The position numbers and the translations under genes were made by a program. Shown here piece by piece: positions 8,238 to 16,353 of a DNA stretch of 64,000 bases. Source of the DNA: Hymenobacter psychrotolerans DSM 18569 (GTDB lineage: Bacteria > Bacteroidota > Bacteroidia > Cytophagales > Hymenobacteraceae). The notes under the pieces were generated by a model. That model ran no database searches, was not told the origin of the DNA, and saw only the letters and a list, made by a program, of their open reading frames with translations. The stretch lies in the NCBI RefSeq assembly GCF_900142395.1, contig NZ_FRAS01000024.1, positions 1 through 64,000 on the forward strand. The letters are read 5' to 3'. Position 1 is the stretch's first letter; each line of letters begins with the position of its first letter.

Positions 8238-8355
8238 ACAGAAACACGCGCGCCTGCTCCAGCGGACTGTCGCTGCCCGCATCCCCGGTATCGGTGGCAT
8301 CGGCCAGGGTCTGACCGAGTGTCGTGAGGTGGGAGAGAAGGGCGTCAGCAGTCAT
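7987..8355 (-). CDS. Small leftward early-region protein
   Basis: 122 residues starting MTADALLSHLTTLG; an upstream in-frame ATG at 8382 is possible but less likely because 8356-8405 is the divergent intergenic space. The composition is helical, with a leucine-rich core (ADDLLELLAPSPHTHRSWAEERLLLLEGLSLLQQL) and a Pro/Ala-rich tail. It overlaps the 3' part of the rightward gene 7725-8237 antisense by about 250 nt and is divergent from the gene at 8406. Not recognised; it could be an anti-repressor or a lysogeny-associated protein, but nothing in the sequence proves this. Confidence 0.55.
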   Translation of the reverse strand: MTADALLSHLTTLGQTLADATDTGDAGSDSPLEQARVFLFTYLPQEPHVPYRADDLLELLAPSPHTHRSWAEERLLLLEGLSLLQQLWEKQRQPATAAPAAPVPEPVAARRRAGMRAARPPE

Positions 8356-8405
8356 CGGCAAACACATACATACGAGTTTCAAATCTACTCTTTTTCTCCA
8401 GTCTG

Positions 8406-8657
8406 ATGACGGAAAAACAGAAATACTATGCCCTGCTCTCGCTCGTGTGCGAGACCCTGCCGCATTACGCCGTGGACCGGGCCATTCGCGCCGGCTACGG
8501 GCAGCAGTACGCCTCGGCCGCCACGCGCCTGGGCCACGTCAAGCAGGGCAAGGTGGCCCATCTGCCCGATCTGGTCGCGCTGGTCGAATCCTCCATGCCC
8601 GAGTTTCCCATCCCGGCCCACCTGCGCCCGAACGAGACGCCGCAGCCTCAGTCCTGA
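8406..8657 (+). CDS. Small early phage protein
   Basis: 83 residues beginning MTEKQKYYALLSLVCETLP. The order of helices (CETLPHYAVDRAIRAGYGQQYASAATRLGHVKQGK) resembles a compact DNA-binding helical domain of the type seen in phage regulators, but no family can be assigned. It leads a run of short tightly spaced genes up to 10325. The next gene begins 25 nt after its stop. Confidence 0.65.
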   Translation: MTEKQKYYALLSLVCETLPHYAVDRAIRAGYGQQYASAATRLGHVKQGKVAHLPDLVALVESSMPEFPIPAHLRPNETPQPQS

Positions 8658-8682
8658 TTCTCACCCCCTTTTCCTTTATTCT

Positions 8683-8976
8683 ATGTACCTGAACACCGAC
8701 TCTACCCTGGAGCCGGCGCGCCGGCCCTGCCTGCGCGACCTGGCCACGCTCACGGCCACGCTGCTGCCCCCGGCCCTCGTGATGCTCGCCCCGCTGGCGG
8801 AGCTCGAGCGCCGCTGCCACGAAATCAACGCCACTCACCCGCGCTACCGCGAGGAAACCCCGCTGGTGCTGGCCTACGAGCACCGCCGCCGCGACCAGTT
8901 CAGCGGAGTGCTGCGCCTCGCCGGCCCGCCCGCCGGCCCGGTCCGCATGGACGCGCAACCGGCCTCCCGCGCATGA
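8683..8976 (+). CDS. Small early phage protein
   Basis: 97 residues; the start is the ATG at 8683 (MYLNTDSTLEPARRP), preferred over earlier in-frame ATGs that overlap the previous gene. It has a hydrophobic-helical middle (DLATLTATLLPPALVMLAPLAELERRCHE) and a basic tail. Its stop overlaps the ATG of the next gene (ATGA, 8973-8976), indicating translational coupling. No recognised domain. Confidence 0.65.
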   Translation: MYLNTDSTLEPARRPCLRDLATLTATLLPPALVMLAPLAELERRCHEINATHPRYREETPLVLAYEHRRRDQFSGVLRLAGPPAGPVRMDAQPASRA

Positions 8977-9284
8977 GCCAGGTCTTCGATACTCCGATTT
9001 CGCTCACCGATGCCCGTACCGGCCGGCGCGTGCGCGTGCAGCAGCTGCCGGCCGGCTCGGCCCTGGTGGCGGCGCCCGAGCCCATCCTGGGCTACACCTA
9101 CCAGCGCGGCCACCTGACAGTGTACGTGAGCGGCACCATGCCGCCGCAGCTGCGCACGGCCGAGCAGGAGGGATGCCTCGAGCAGGAAGTGCTGCTCGTG
9201 CCCGTGCTGCCGGCCGGCATCCGCGAAATCGATCTGACCGACTGCCGCCGCGAGTTTCACCTGCTCTTGCCCCAGGCCGCCTGA
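8973..9284 (+). CDS. Small early phage protein
   Basis: 103 residues, mostly beta-strand-like sequence (ARTGRRVRVQQLPAGSALVAA, HLTVYVSGTMP, EVLLVPVLPAGIREIDLTD). It is coupled to the upstream gene by a 4-nt overlap. No signal peptide or membrane helix. No family recognised. The codon bias is strongly GC3-rich like its neighbours, which supports a real gene. Confidence 0.65.
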   Translation: MSQVFDTPISLTDARTGRRVRVQQLPAGSALVAAPEPILGYTYQRGHLTVYVSGTMPPQLRTAEQEGCLEQEVLLVPVLPAGIREIDLTDCRREFHLLLPQAA

Positions 9285-9328
9285 GCAGGGCGGCTCACTT
9301 CACTGGTTCTTTCCTTACCTCAACTGCT

Positions 9329-9697
9329 ATGCAAGCCACCGATCTGGCTACGGCCGGCTTTATCCAGGAAAACTTTCAGGTGCTGCTCGCCCACCTGCAG
9401 GCGCTGCGCACGGACGCGCCGGCCGCAGCCCCGCTCACGCCCCGCCTGCTCAGCATCGAGCAGGTCATGGAAGAATGCGGCGTGAGTCGCAGCACGGTGC
9501 AGCGCTGGATGAAAGCCGGTAAGCCCGGCCGCCACGGCGGCACGGTCACGCTGCAGGCCTATTACTTCTCGCCGGCCGAGCCGCGCATTCCCTGGCCCGC
9601 GCTGGCCGCTTTTGGCCAGGGCCTGGCCTTTGATCTGAGTACGCTCGCTCCGGCGGGCGCGGCCCCGGCGCCCACCCACTTGCGCAAAGCTTCCTAA
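9329..9697 (+). CDS. Helix-turn-helix (MerR/excisionase-like) early protein
   Basis: 122 residues. The central part carries a clear helix-turn-helix of the excisionase/MerR type, LLSIEQVMEECGVSRSTVQRW (about residues 41-61), followed by MKAGKPGRHGG and a strand-rich wing. The start is set at 9329 (MQATDLATAG); the frame is open further upstream inside the previous gene. In early phage regions such proteins act as excisionases or regulators; which of these applies is unknown. The next gene begins 20 nt downstream. Confidence 0.7.
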   Translation: MQATDLATAGFIQENFQVLLAHLQALRTDAPAAAPLTPRLLSIEQVMEECGVSRSTVQRWMKAGKPGRHGGTVTLQAYYFSPAEPRIPWPALAAFGQGLAFDLSTLAPAGAAPAPTHLRKAS

Positions 9698-9717
9698 CCC
9701 TTCCATTCCCGCTTTCT

Positions 9718-10077
9718 ATGGCCATTACCCTGTATACGTCCGATGCGTCGGTGCAGCAGTTTCGCGCCTTTGGCGACGTGCTGTCCCGGCAGCTCGCCCA
9801 ACCCGTGCACCTGCGCCCGCTCTCCGAGCTGCCGCCCCCCAACCCGCTGCGCCGCCAGCAGCAGCTGCGCGCCGAGCTGGGCACGCTGCAGGCCCAGCTC
9901 GACTCGGTGGACTATCTGCTCACCGTGGGCCAGAGCGAGCCCCGGCGCTACGAGCAGGAGCTCACGCTGCTGCGCCAGGACCGCACGCGCATCGAAGGCG
10001 TCATGGCCGGCGTGGAGCAGCAGCTGCGCGAGGCCGGCCGGGCGGCCGGGCCCCAGGAAGGAGGGGAGCCGCGATGA
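9718..10077 (+). CDS. Coiled-coil early phage protein
   Basis: 119 residues. The first ~45 residues are globular (MAITLYTSDASVQQFRAFGD); residues 48-110 form a probable coiled coil (LRRQQQLRAELGTLQAQLDS, then RYEQELTLLRQDRTRIEGV). The stop overlaps the start of the next gene by 4 nt (ATGA at 10074). Two neighbouring coiled-coil proteins suggest a heteromeric pair. Function unknown. Confidence 0.65.
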   Translation: MAITLYTSDASVQQFRAFGDVLSRQLAQPVHLRPLSELPPPNPLRRQQQLRAELGTLQAQLDSVDYLLTVGQSEPRRYEQELTLLRQDRTRIEGVMAGVEQQLREAGRAAGPQEGGEPR

Positions 10078-10325
10078 ACCTACGGAGCCTGAACCTGCCG
10101 CCCGCTGCCGAAGCAGCCCGCCTGCGCCAGTTGCGCCTCGACCAGCGCAGCATCAGCCGCGAGCTGGACGAGCTGCAGCAGTCACTGCCCCCACTCACGC
10201 CCCACCCGGAGCGCCAGCGGCTGCTCCTGCGCGAGCACCAGCTCAGCGAGCAGCTGCGCAACGTCTGTGGCAGCCTGCACCAGCTCCGCCGCGCCCAGCA
10301 GCCCCCGTTCGCGCTGGCCGGCTAG
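10074..10325 (+). CDS. Coiled-coil early phage protein
   Basis: 83 residues, almost entirely helical with charged heptads (AARLRQLRLDQRSISRELDE) and a second helix near the C terminus. Translationally coupled to the preceding coiled-coil gene. No recognised family. A 211-nt non-coding stretch follows it; I see no clear promoter or terminator there. Confidence 0.6.
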   Translation: MNLRSLNLPPAAEAARLRQLRLDQRSISRELDELQQSLPPLTPHPERQRLLLREHQLSEQLRNVCGSLHQLRRAQQPPFALAG

Positions 10326-10536
10326 CGCTGGCCACCAGACCACTACCCACTACATACTCCCCGTCGCCCGTAGGGGCGGCCCGCCAGGGCCCGGCTTCGT
10401 CGCCGGCCGGGGAGCGGAGGGCCTGCACCGCGCAGCCCCGGCCTGAGTTAAGCCGCGAGCGGGAACACCCGCCCCTCGCACTGCCTGCCAGGCCACTTTT
10501 TACCCCGCTCCAGCTCACCGTTTTCTCTCGTTCCGC

Positions 10537-11913
10537 ATGTCTTCCCCTCACCCCCTCCAGCTCCGGCCGCTGGGCGGCTGCCTGCTGCGCTGGCATCAGG
10601 CCGTTGATGCCCTCTGGCAGCAGACGCCCACTATTCAAGTCGAGCGCACCATTACCCGCGGCGTGCGCGCCGGCGTGCAGGAAACCATCGTCCGCCGCGG
10701 CCGCCGCCTCGTCGTCGACGGCTGCAAGGCCACGGGCGAGCTGCTGCTCAAGCAGTACCGCCGCGCCGTCGAGCGCATGCTCGCGGTGCCCTTCCTGTTC
10801 GGCCAGCTCGTCACCGACACGGGCGAGTACACGCTGCCCTCGATTCTAGTCGATGCGCGCCAGCTCATGCTCCAGCGCAGCCTCACCGAGCGCACCATGC
10901 GCAACCACCTGCGCCAGCTGCTCGACATCGGCTTTATCGTGCGCAAGAAGTGGCACGGGCGCAAGCGCAGCTTCGAGCTGTGGATCAACCCCGACTTCAT
11001 CTGCCAGCCGCCCGCGCAACAGCCGGCCCCGGAGGCGCCTAAAAACGCCGAAAACGAGCCCGTTCAGGCCGCTTCCTCGATTCCGACAATCGGCGCGGTT
11101 TTATCCACAAACGGTACAAAATTTCCGGTTACTAAGCTTCCTGAACTTCCTAAAGATCTGACATCTGAAATCGGGCAACGTGGACAAATACCCTCGGGCG
11201 GCATTTCGGAAAGACCCTTTCCGGAAACGGAGGGCCGCAACCGGCCTGAAAGCGCCCGGCAGGCGTCGACAGGGGCGGCTGGGGGGCGCGGCGCGGCCGT
11301 AGCAGCCCCGCAGCCGGCGGTGGATAAGCCGGCCGCAGACGTGGAAAAGCGCGCCCAGCAGCAGGCCTACGTCGTTTCGGCCTGGGGCTACGCCAAAGCC
11401 CTGCTCTACCCCGAGCACCGCTTCTCAGCCGAGCAGGAGCAGCGGGCTATGCAGGCCATCCTGGCCGGCGTGTACCGCCACTTTGCCGATGCCCACTTCG
11501 ACTACGCCCGCTACCACCAGGGCGTGCTGCGGCGCATCGAGCTGGTCGAGAAGCACTTCACCCGCCACGCCGGCCGCTACTACGCCCCCATGCCCTGGGC
11601 CGAGATGATCCGCGGCCGCGGCTACTTCGACTGGGAAAACGAGAAGGGCTTCCGCGGCACGATGGCCTGGCTCGTGGCCGATCAGCGGGCCGAGCACGTG
11701 TCGCGCGTCAACCGGGCCGTGGGCAAGGCCGTGAGTGAGCTCAAGCTACGCCGCAAGCTGGATCGGGGCCAGAAAACCCCGCTACGGATTCCCAAACAGG
11801 TGCAGGGTGCCAGCTACGCCCAGCTCTACCACCAGCACAAGGCCGCCCTCGACCAGCTGGGCGGTACGCTGGCCACCGACAAATTCGACAAGCTCGTGGC
11901 CGGCATCCGCTAG
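10537..11913 (+). CDS. Replication-initiator-like winged-helix protein
   Basis: 458 residues. The N-terminal ~150 residues hold a winged-helix DNA-binding region (LTERTMRNHLRQLLDIGFIV, then RKKWHGRKRSFELWINPDF). A low-complexity, comparatively AT-rich linker follows (about 165-260), encoding repeated ELPK/KLPEL-type motifs and carrying a DnaA box. The C-terminal domain is helical (AYVVSAWGYAKALLYPEHRF, RHFADAHFDYARYHQGVLRR). The layout recalls lambda O-type initiators, where the origin lies inside the initiator gene. Helicase loader or primase motifs are absent, so the role as initiator is inferred from fold and position. Confidence 0.6.
   Translation: MSSPHPLQLRPLGGCLLRWHQAVDALWQQTPTIQVERTITRGVRAGVQETIVRRGRRLVVDGCKATGELLLKQYRRAVERMLAVPFLFGQLVTDTGEYTLPSILVDARQLMLQRSLTERTMRNHLRQLLDIGFIVRKKWHGRKRSFELWINPDFICQPPAQQPAPEAPKNAENEPVQAASSIPTIGAVLSTNGTKFPVTKLPELPKDLTSEIGQRGQIPSGGISERPFPETEGRNRPESARQASTGAAGGRGAAVAAPQPAVDKPAADVEKRAQQQAYVVSAWGYAKALLYPEHRFSAEQEQRAMQAILAGVYRHFADAHFDYARYHQGVLRRIELVEKHFTRHAGRYYAPMPWAEMIRGRGYFDWENEKGFRGTMAWLVADQRAEHVSRVNRAVGKAVSELKLRRKLDRGQKTPLRIPKQVQGASYAQLYHQHKAALDQLGGTLATDKFDKLVAGIR
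11101..11327 (+). other. Candidate phage replication origin within the initiator gene
   Basis: A consensus DnaA box TTATCCACA lies at 11101-11109, and a near match on the other strand (GGTGGATAA, 11319-11327). The segment around 11090-11180 is much more AT-rich than its surroundings, with short CTTCCTgAACTTCCTa direct repeats near 11138-11153. Origins embedded in initiator genes are established for lambdoid phages; here it is inference. Confidence 0.4.
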
Positions 11914-11948
11914 CCGCTTTTTCCTCACCCATTTTACCCTCAACTCCC

Positions 11949-12266
11949 ATGCCCGCTACTTCGCCCACCACCGCTTCTTCCGTCGCCGCCGGCGCCTCAC
12001 CCTACGCCTCGCTGCGCCTGACGGCCCAGCTCAAGGCCCGCGTGTACTGGGCCACTCCCCAGCAGGGGGCCAGCCAGTGCGACTTCTACAGCTTCGATTC
12101 CAGCGGCCGCTACCAGGTCGCCGACCCGTTTGCCTACGGCCTGCGCGGCCTCAAGAAGCTGGTCGACAAGCTGGGCGATAAAGTCGCCCGCTGCGTGATC
12201 TACGAGAACCTGACCCCCGGCCGGCCCGAGTACTGCCGCAAGGAGAAAGGAAGCTGGAACAAATGA
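11949..12266 (+). CDS. Small early phage protein
   Basis: 105 residues: a short Ala/Ser/Thr-rich leader, then a strand-rich domain (SLRLTAQLKARVYWATPQ, CDFYSFDSSGRYQVADPF) and a basic C-terminal tail (YCRKEKGSWNK). It overlaps the next gene by 4 nt (ATGA at 12263). It follows the initiator-like gene by 35 nt. Small single-strand-binding or inhibitor proteins occur at this place in other phages, but no motif supports a specific call. Confidence 0.6.
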   Translation: MPATSPTTASSVAAGASPYASLRLTAQLKARVYWATPQQGASQCDFYSFDSSGRYQVADPFAYGLRGLKKLVDKLGDKVARCVIYENLTPGRPEYCRKEKGSWNK

Positions 12267-12661
12267 TGCGCTCACTCGATCAGCGCGTCGACCTCTACGA
12301 GCTGGAGGCCTTCGCCCTGCAATGCGCGCTGCAACGCTACCTGCACGATCTGATGGCGCGCTCTACCATGCGTCCGGTGCCCCTGGCCGAAGCGATGAGC
12401 ATCAAACCGGTTTCCCGGATTGTCCAGCGCCTGCAAAAGATGGCGAATGGTGGGTGGACAAGGCCGGCTCGTGGCGGCAGGCGCCCGGTCGCCCGGGCCC
12501 GGCCGCTACGCCTGGAGGTGGACGAGTTGCTGCAACTCAACGCCCTGCACAAAGCGGGGGAGTTGTCGGCGCTGCTGCCTGGCCACCGGGATCCGCTGCA
12601 GGTGGGCCTGGGCAAAGTCCACCAGCGGGCGCAGAACCTGAGCGAGCTGTTTGCGGTGTAG
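12263..12661 (+). CDS. Small basic early phage protein
   Basis: 132 residues. The N-terminal half is helical (DLYELEAFALQCALQRYLHD); the middle is Arg/Pro-rich (RPARGGRRPVARARPLRL) and the C terminus is helical (EVDELLQLNALHKAGELSAL). The Arg-rich middle could reflect a reading-frame change, because another frame over 12420-12640 is also open, so the exact C terminus is uncertain. It is the last gene before a 254-nt AT-richer regulatory gap. Confidence 0.5.
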   Translation: MMRSLDQRVDLYELEAFALQCALQRYLHDLMARSTMRPVPLAEAMSIKPVSRIVQRLQKMANGGWTRPARGGRRPVARARPLRLEVDELLQLNALHKAGELSALLPGHRDPLQVGLGKVHQRAQNLSELFAV

Positions 12662-12865
12662 CCGGCCGGGAGAAAATGCCTCCGGTAAAGGTGTATGTAT
12701 GTACGGTTATGTAATTACTAATCAATAAGTTATTGTTGATTGAACTATTGGGGGAAGCTTGGCTATTGGCTATCTTGTGCCGGGTTGACATTGGTCTAAA
12801 ATCCCCTCTCTATGCTTTCAGTTAAGTGCGTGCCGCCGCGGTCTGCCGGGCCGCTACAGCAGTCC

Positions 12866-12896
12866 TTTGGCCGGGCCAAATCCGGGGATAGGTTTA
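12866..12896 (+). promoter_or_regulatory. Bacteroidota-type promoter before the 12916 gene
   Basis: TTTG (12866-12869), 19 nt, then TAGGTTTA (12889-12896), one mismatch from TTTG-N19-21-TAnnTTTG. It lies in the 12662-12915 intergenic gap, which is AT-rich around 12700-12760 with an imperfect inverted repeat at about 12720-12742. It probably starts the middle or late transcript at 12916. Confidence 0.55.
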
Positions 12897-12915
12897 CGTT
12901 CTAGCTGCCCGTCCC

Positions 12916-13560
12916 ATGTTAAAAACCCTCGATTTCCCGATTAAGCCGCACGTGCGTAAATACCTGAACACGCACCTGGGGCCAGACATCTATGTGCTCA
13001 GCAATGCGGACCGCTTCGGCAAGATGCTCTACCACCTGCTGCGGCGGCAGGTAAAGGGCAAGCTCCACCATGCCGGCAGCCGCGAAGACTGCACCGCGCG
13101 GCTGCAACTGGATCTGCGCAACTTCCCGGCCCACCAGTACGGGCTGAAGGAAGTGACCGATTACACCATCTTTCAGTTCAACGACTTCTGCGACGAGATT
13201 CTCAAGGAAGAGCTGTATTTGTGGGTGCGCCAGTTCGTCAACAAGCGCACTACCATCCGGGAAGTGATTCTCGACTTCATGGGCGCCTACGATATCCGCG
13301 AGGAGGACATCCAGTACGAGACGCTGCGCAAGGCCGTCCAGCGCAACTGCAACCTGACGGAGCTGAAAAAAAGAAAGCCGAAATCGGTAGTCAAAATGTC
13401 CCAAAAAACGGGCGGTTTGTCGCGTGATTCGGCTGATTTGTCCCAAAAAACGGGTGATTTGTCCCGCGCCGGTCAGCACCGCGTTGTGCGTCAGGAACTT
13501 ACGCAGATGCCGGGCACACTCACCGACTTCATTCGCCAGCGTCATGGAGCGGTATGCTAA
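12916..13560 (+). CDS. Phage protein, unknown function
   Basis: 214 residues. It starts MLKTLDFPIKPHVRKYLNTH and reads as a globular helical protein (residues 1-145), followed by a Lys-rich linker and a short internal repeat (MSQKTGGLSR and LSQKTGDLSR, residues about 161-189) encoded by a 16-nt DNA repeat at 13397-13412 and 13439-13454. It is preceded by a good promoter. The final 17 nt overlap the next gene. A role in regulation of late genes is possible but not shown. Not recognised as a named family. Confidence 0.65.
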   Translation: MLKTLDFPIKPHVRKYLNTHLGPDIYVLSNADRFGKMLYHLLRRQVKGKLHHAGSREDCTARLQLDLRNFPAHQYGLKEVTDYTIFQFNDFCDEILKEELYLWVRQFVNKRTTIREVILDFMGAYDIREEDIQYETLRKAVQRNCNLTELKKRKPKSVVKMSQKTGGLSRDSADLSQKTGDLSRAGQHRVVRQELTQMPGTLTDFIRQRHGAVC

Positions 13561-14188
13561 CCTGGCGCAGGAGCGTGGCGAAAACCTGGGCGGCCTCGAA
13601 GCGGCCTGGTACACACCGGTCAGCAACCTGCTCCACTTCCCGAGCCGGGGGCCGCTGGCCATCGACCAGCTGCAGCTGCGGCCCGGCGCCTTCTGGTACC
13701 AGCTCGTGAGCGTGCGTGGCTCGGTTAAGCTGGCCGACAACGCCAAGCCCTTCGGCCGCCACGGCGAGGGCCGCACCCACAAGCTCACCGGCGCGCTGGC
13801 TCGCCACACGCCCGCACTGGCCGCCGGACTGGAGACGATGGAAGGAGGCCGCTTTGTGGCCCTGGTGCGCGATTTGAACGGCGCGGTGCAGCTGGTCGGC
13901 ACGCCCGAGTGCCCGCTGCAGTGGCAGGATAGTTACGCCAGCGGCTCGGAAACGCAGCGCAACGGCTACGACTGGACGCTTGCCGGCGACGCGCTGCGCC
14001 GCTGCCGGCCGTACCTGGGCTCCTGGGAAGTGTCGGCGCACGGCCTGGAAACGGGCGTGGTGCTGCAGCCGGGTGCAGGCGGCACGGTGCAGCTGCGCAC
14101 GGCCGGCGGGCAATTGCTGGCCACCGTGCCGGCCGGCAAGAGCATCGTGCTCCGCTCCGGCTTCAAACTCTCATATCAGATCGTGTAA
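13544..14188 (+). CDS. Phage structural protein candidate
   Basis: 214 residues with the start at ATG 13544 (MERYANLAQERG); the frame extends upstream inside the previous gene. The sequence is rich in beta strands and aromatic residues (AWYTPVSNLLHFPSRGPLAI, AFWYQLVSVRGSVKLADNAK, LRSGFKLSYQIV), which fits a virion or tail-associated protein. It overlaps the tail-fibre-like gene by one nucleotide (TAATG at 14186-14190), suggesting coupled production. Confidence 0.6.
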   Translation: MERYANLAQERGENLGGLEAAWYTPVSNLLHFPSRGPLAIDQLQLRPGAFWYQLVSVRGSVKLADNAKPFGRHGEGRTHKLTGALARHTPALAAGLETMEGGRFVALVRDLNGAVQLVGTPECPLQWQDSYASGSETQRNGYDWTLAGDALRRCRPYLGSWEVSAHGLETGVVLQPGAGGTVQLRTAGGQLLATVPAGKSIVLRSGFKLSYQIV

Positions 14189-16026
14189 TGGCTGTTTCTC
14201 AAGCCCCCATCCCCCCGGCGCTGCCGCTGCAGCCGGCTGCGTTTCTGCAGAAGTGGAACCTGCGCTTCCGCACCAACGACTCCTTCGAAATCAGTGAGGC
14301 CGACCTGCGTGAGCAGGCCCGCGACCTGGTAGAGCTGCTCGGTCAGCTGGCCAGCCGTCGCGGCGCCCCGCTCGTGCTGAGTGTGCTCGATGAGCTGGCC
14401 ACCGTGAACCAGAACTTCCTGGTGGTGGGGCAGGGCGCGCGCGTGGCCAACGCCACTGATTCCGCTGCGGCTGCCGCTGGCTTCGAGGCCGGCGAGCTGG
14501 AGTTCGTGCTGCGCAAGGATTCGACGGGTCCGCTCTGGGCGTTTGTGAATGCCAAGCCCGAAACCACCCAGCGCGTGCGGGTGCGGTGGCTGCCGGTGGG
14601 CAATCCTGCTGAGCGGCCCGAGTTTCTGCCGCCGCTGCTCGACGAGGATGATCCGCACGCTGCCGGCGACGCGGTGAAGTTCACGTTCGAAAACGGGCAG
14701 ACCATCCCGCTGGAAGTGCGCCGGGCCATTCCGTTGCCCGGCGCCGGGCTGTTCAACCCGGTGCCCACTGGCCACCCGACCGACGACCCGAACTACCTGC
14801 CATTGGCTCCGCTCGTGTCGGCGCTGCCAGCCGGGCAGGGCTTCACGCCTCAGCAACTAGCCGCCACCACGCACTCGGAAAGTCAGATTCATTTCGAGGC
14901 CGTGGAGGATGCCAACAACAACGATGAAATCCGTCACTACGGCACGCTGCACGGCAAGGTCGTTGCCACGGACCACTTGCACGACGAGGCGGTAACAGCG
15001 GATAAGCTGGCAGCAGGGTTGCGGCCGGGTGGCCTGAGCAACAGCGGCAATCCTATTAGCAGTGCTTCGGTTCTGGCTATACTGAAACGCCGCATGATTA
15101 ATCTGGTAACTTATCCGGATAGGCCCTTCATCGAAGTCACGTTCTGGGTAGACCGTTGGTCGCAGTATGATTATATCTACCCGCGTACTACCAACCTGGA
15201 TGTGGCCAGCCAGCAGCCCGCCGCCGTGCTGCTGCAGGATGGTACTGTTATATCCGCCAACATCAACGGGCCGGCTGATCTGCGCACGGTCATCTTGTCG
15301 CTTAATGCCACGCAATTGGGGCAGGGCGTCGTGGTGCGCTACCACTTTCCAAGCCTGGACAATAAGCCGGTTCGGCTGGTTGGCTTTTACGAGTGCCTGA
15401 CAGATGTACCGGCTCATCCGGGCGGCAACTTGCAAGTGCAAGATGCCTACGGCAACGGCACCAATAGCGGCGGTGCTCTAGACCCCACCACGCCAACTGC
15501 GCCGGCCGGGGGCACGGTAGCGCCGCCCGCTGGCTTTACTGGCATTTCCTACCCGCGCCGCATGAGCTGGCTGTACGCCTATCCAGGTCAGCAGGTAGTC
15601 GGCTATGATGCCAGCGGTGGCGTGGCAGTGTCGCGGCTCGACTTTCAAACGCCGAACAGCTGGCCCGGGCTCTACGCGTACGAGCAGGCCGAAACCAGCT
15701 ATATCCGTTCTACTCGCCTGTGGTGCAAGGAACTGCACTTCTACACCAACGCCGATGGGGAGGCCTATGCCGAGCGGTGGCGACTGCGGGTGTTTAACTA
15801 CGCCGACGACAGCGTGCTAGTGGATAAAATCTGCAGCCTCAACTACGCTGGCCGTGGACAGGGCACGCCGGGCTGGCGCTGGGATAGAGTAGGGGGCGGC
15901 GACGGGTACACGCCCTCGCACATTGAGCGGCTGGCCGCCTATACGGATTGCTACATCATCATCTCCTGGGTGGCCAATGGTGGCCCGAACACACCGCTGA
16001 TTCAAGCTGGAATAGACCTGCACTAG
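14188..16026 (+). CDS. Tail-fibre-like phage structural protein
   Basis: 612 residues. The N-terminal ~230 residues are helical then strand-rich. Residues about 234-290 carry the tail-fibre hallmark IHFEAVEDANNN and HDEAVTADKLAAGL; 'VTADKLA' segments recur in many fibre shafts. The last ~330 residues are aromatic and Gly-rich (YPRRMSWLYAYPGQ, AETSYIRSTRLWCKELHFY), resembling a receptor- or sugar-binding head. Host recognition is inferred. Its place before the capsid genes, far from the other tail genes, is unusual. The zinc-ribbon gene begins 1 nt after its stop. Confidence 0.65.
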   Translation: MAVSQAPIPPALPLQPAAFLQKWNLRFRTNDSFEISEADLREQARDLVELLGQLASRRGAPLVLSVLDELATVNQNFLVVGQGARVANATDSAAAAAGFEAGELEFVLRKDSTGPLWAFVNAKPETTQRVRVRWLPVGNPAERPEFLPPLLDEDDPHAAGDAVKFTFENGQTIPLEVRRAIPLPGAGLFNPVPTGHPTDDPNYLPLAPLVSALPAGQGFTPQQLAATTHSESQIHFEAVEDANNNDEIRHYGTLHGKVVATDHLHDEAVTADKLAAGLRPGGLSNSGNPISSASVLAILKRRMINLVTYPDRPFIEVTFWVDRWSQYDYIYPRTTNLDVASQQPAAVLLQDGTVISANINGPADLRTVILSLNATQLGQGVVVRYHFPSLDNKPVRLVGFYECLTDVPAHPGGNLQVQDAYGNGTNSGGALDPTTPTAPAGGTVAPPAGFTGISYPRRMSWLYAYPGQQVVGYDASGGVAVSRLDFQTPNSWPGLYAYEQAETSYIRSTRLWCKELHFYTNADGEAYAERWRLRVFNYADDSVLVDKICSLNYAGRGQGTPGWRWDRVGGGDGYTPSHIERLAAYTDCYIIISWVANGGPNTPLIQAGIDLH

Positions 16027-16027
16027 T

Positions 16028-16252
16028 ATGAGAGTTCTCCGAAACAACCACCCCCGGCCCAGCGAACTGCCCGTCACGTGCTCCTATTGCACTTCTTCGC
16101 TGATGGTGCTGCCTACTGATTTTATTTCCATTGCCGACCCGGCAACGGCCGCGCCAGAGGCCGGGGAGGAACTGGCGCGGGATGCTGGCAGCAGATGCGG
16201 CATCGTCTGTCCCTGCTGTGGCAAGACAGTAGCCCTCCCGTTACTTGGATAG
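16028..16252 (+). CDS. Small zinc-ribbon-like phage protein
   Basis: 74 residues with two CxxC pairs, CSYC (near residue 18) and CPCC (near residue 62), the pattern of a small zinc ribbon. It follows the tail-fibre-like gene directly and ends just before a strong terminator, so it closes that transcription unit. Phage zinc-ribbon proteins are often regulators or tail accessory factors; no further evidence is available. Confidence 0.7.
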   Translation: MRVLRNNHPRPSELPVTCSYCTSSLMVLPTDFISIADPATAAPEAGEELARDAGSRCGIVCPCCGKTVALPLLG

Positions 16253-16261
16253 GTGTCCCAC

Positions 16262-16294
16262 AAAAAGCCCCGACCTCCCCGGTCGGGGCTTTTT
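16262..16294 (+). terminator. Rho-independent terminator
   Basis: Stem AAAAAGCCCCGACC with its exact complement GGTCGGGGCTTTTT around a 5-nt loop. It ends the unit closed by the zinc-ribbon gene, and the next phage promoter begins 8 nt later. Confidence 0.88.
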
Positions 16295-16301
16295 TGTGTC
16301 C

Positions 16302-16332
16302 TTTTTGCCGGGTGAGGCCTGCGGCAGCTTTG
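16302..16332 (+). promoter_or_regulatory. Phage promoter P1 (protease-capsid unit)
   Basis: TTTTTG (16302-16307), 17 nt, CAGCTTTG (16325-16332). It is one of five copies with identical spacing. The ATG of the protease gene lies 21 nt after the -7 box. Confidence 0.72.
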
Positions 16333-16353
16333 CATCGATTCAACCCTACATCG

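Noticed and set aside
9743..10849. A 368-codon open frame over the early genes
   Set aside because: It crosses two genes with overlapping starts and has a Ser/Arg/Pro/Cys composition typical of a wrong frame.
12785..12802. A sigma70-like TTGACA element
   Set aside because: The primary sigma factor of Bacteroidota does not use TTGACA, and a better TTTG-N19-TAGGTTTA promoter is closer to the gene.
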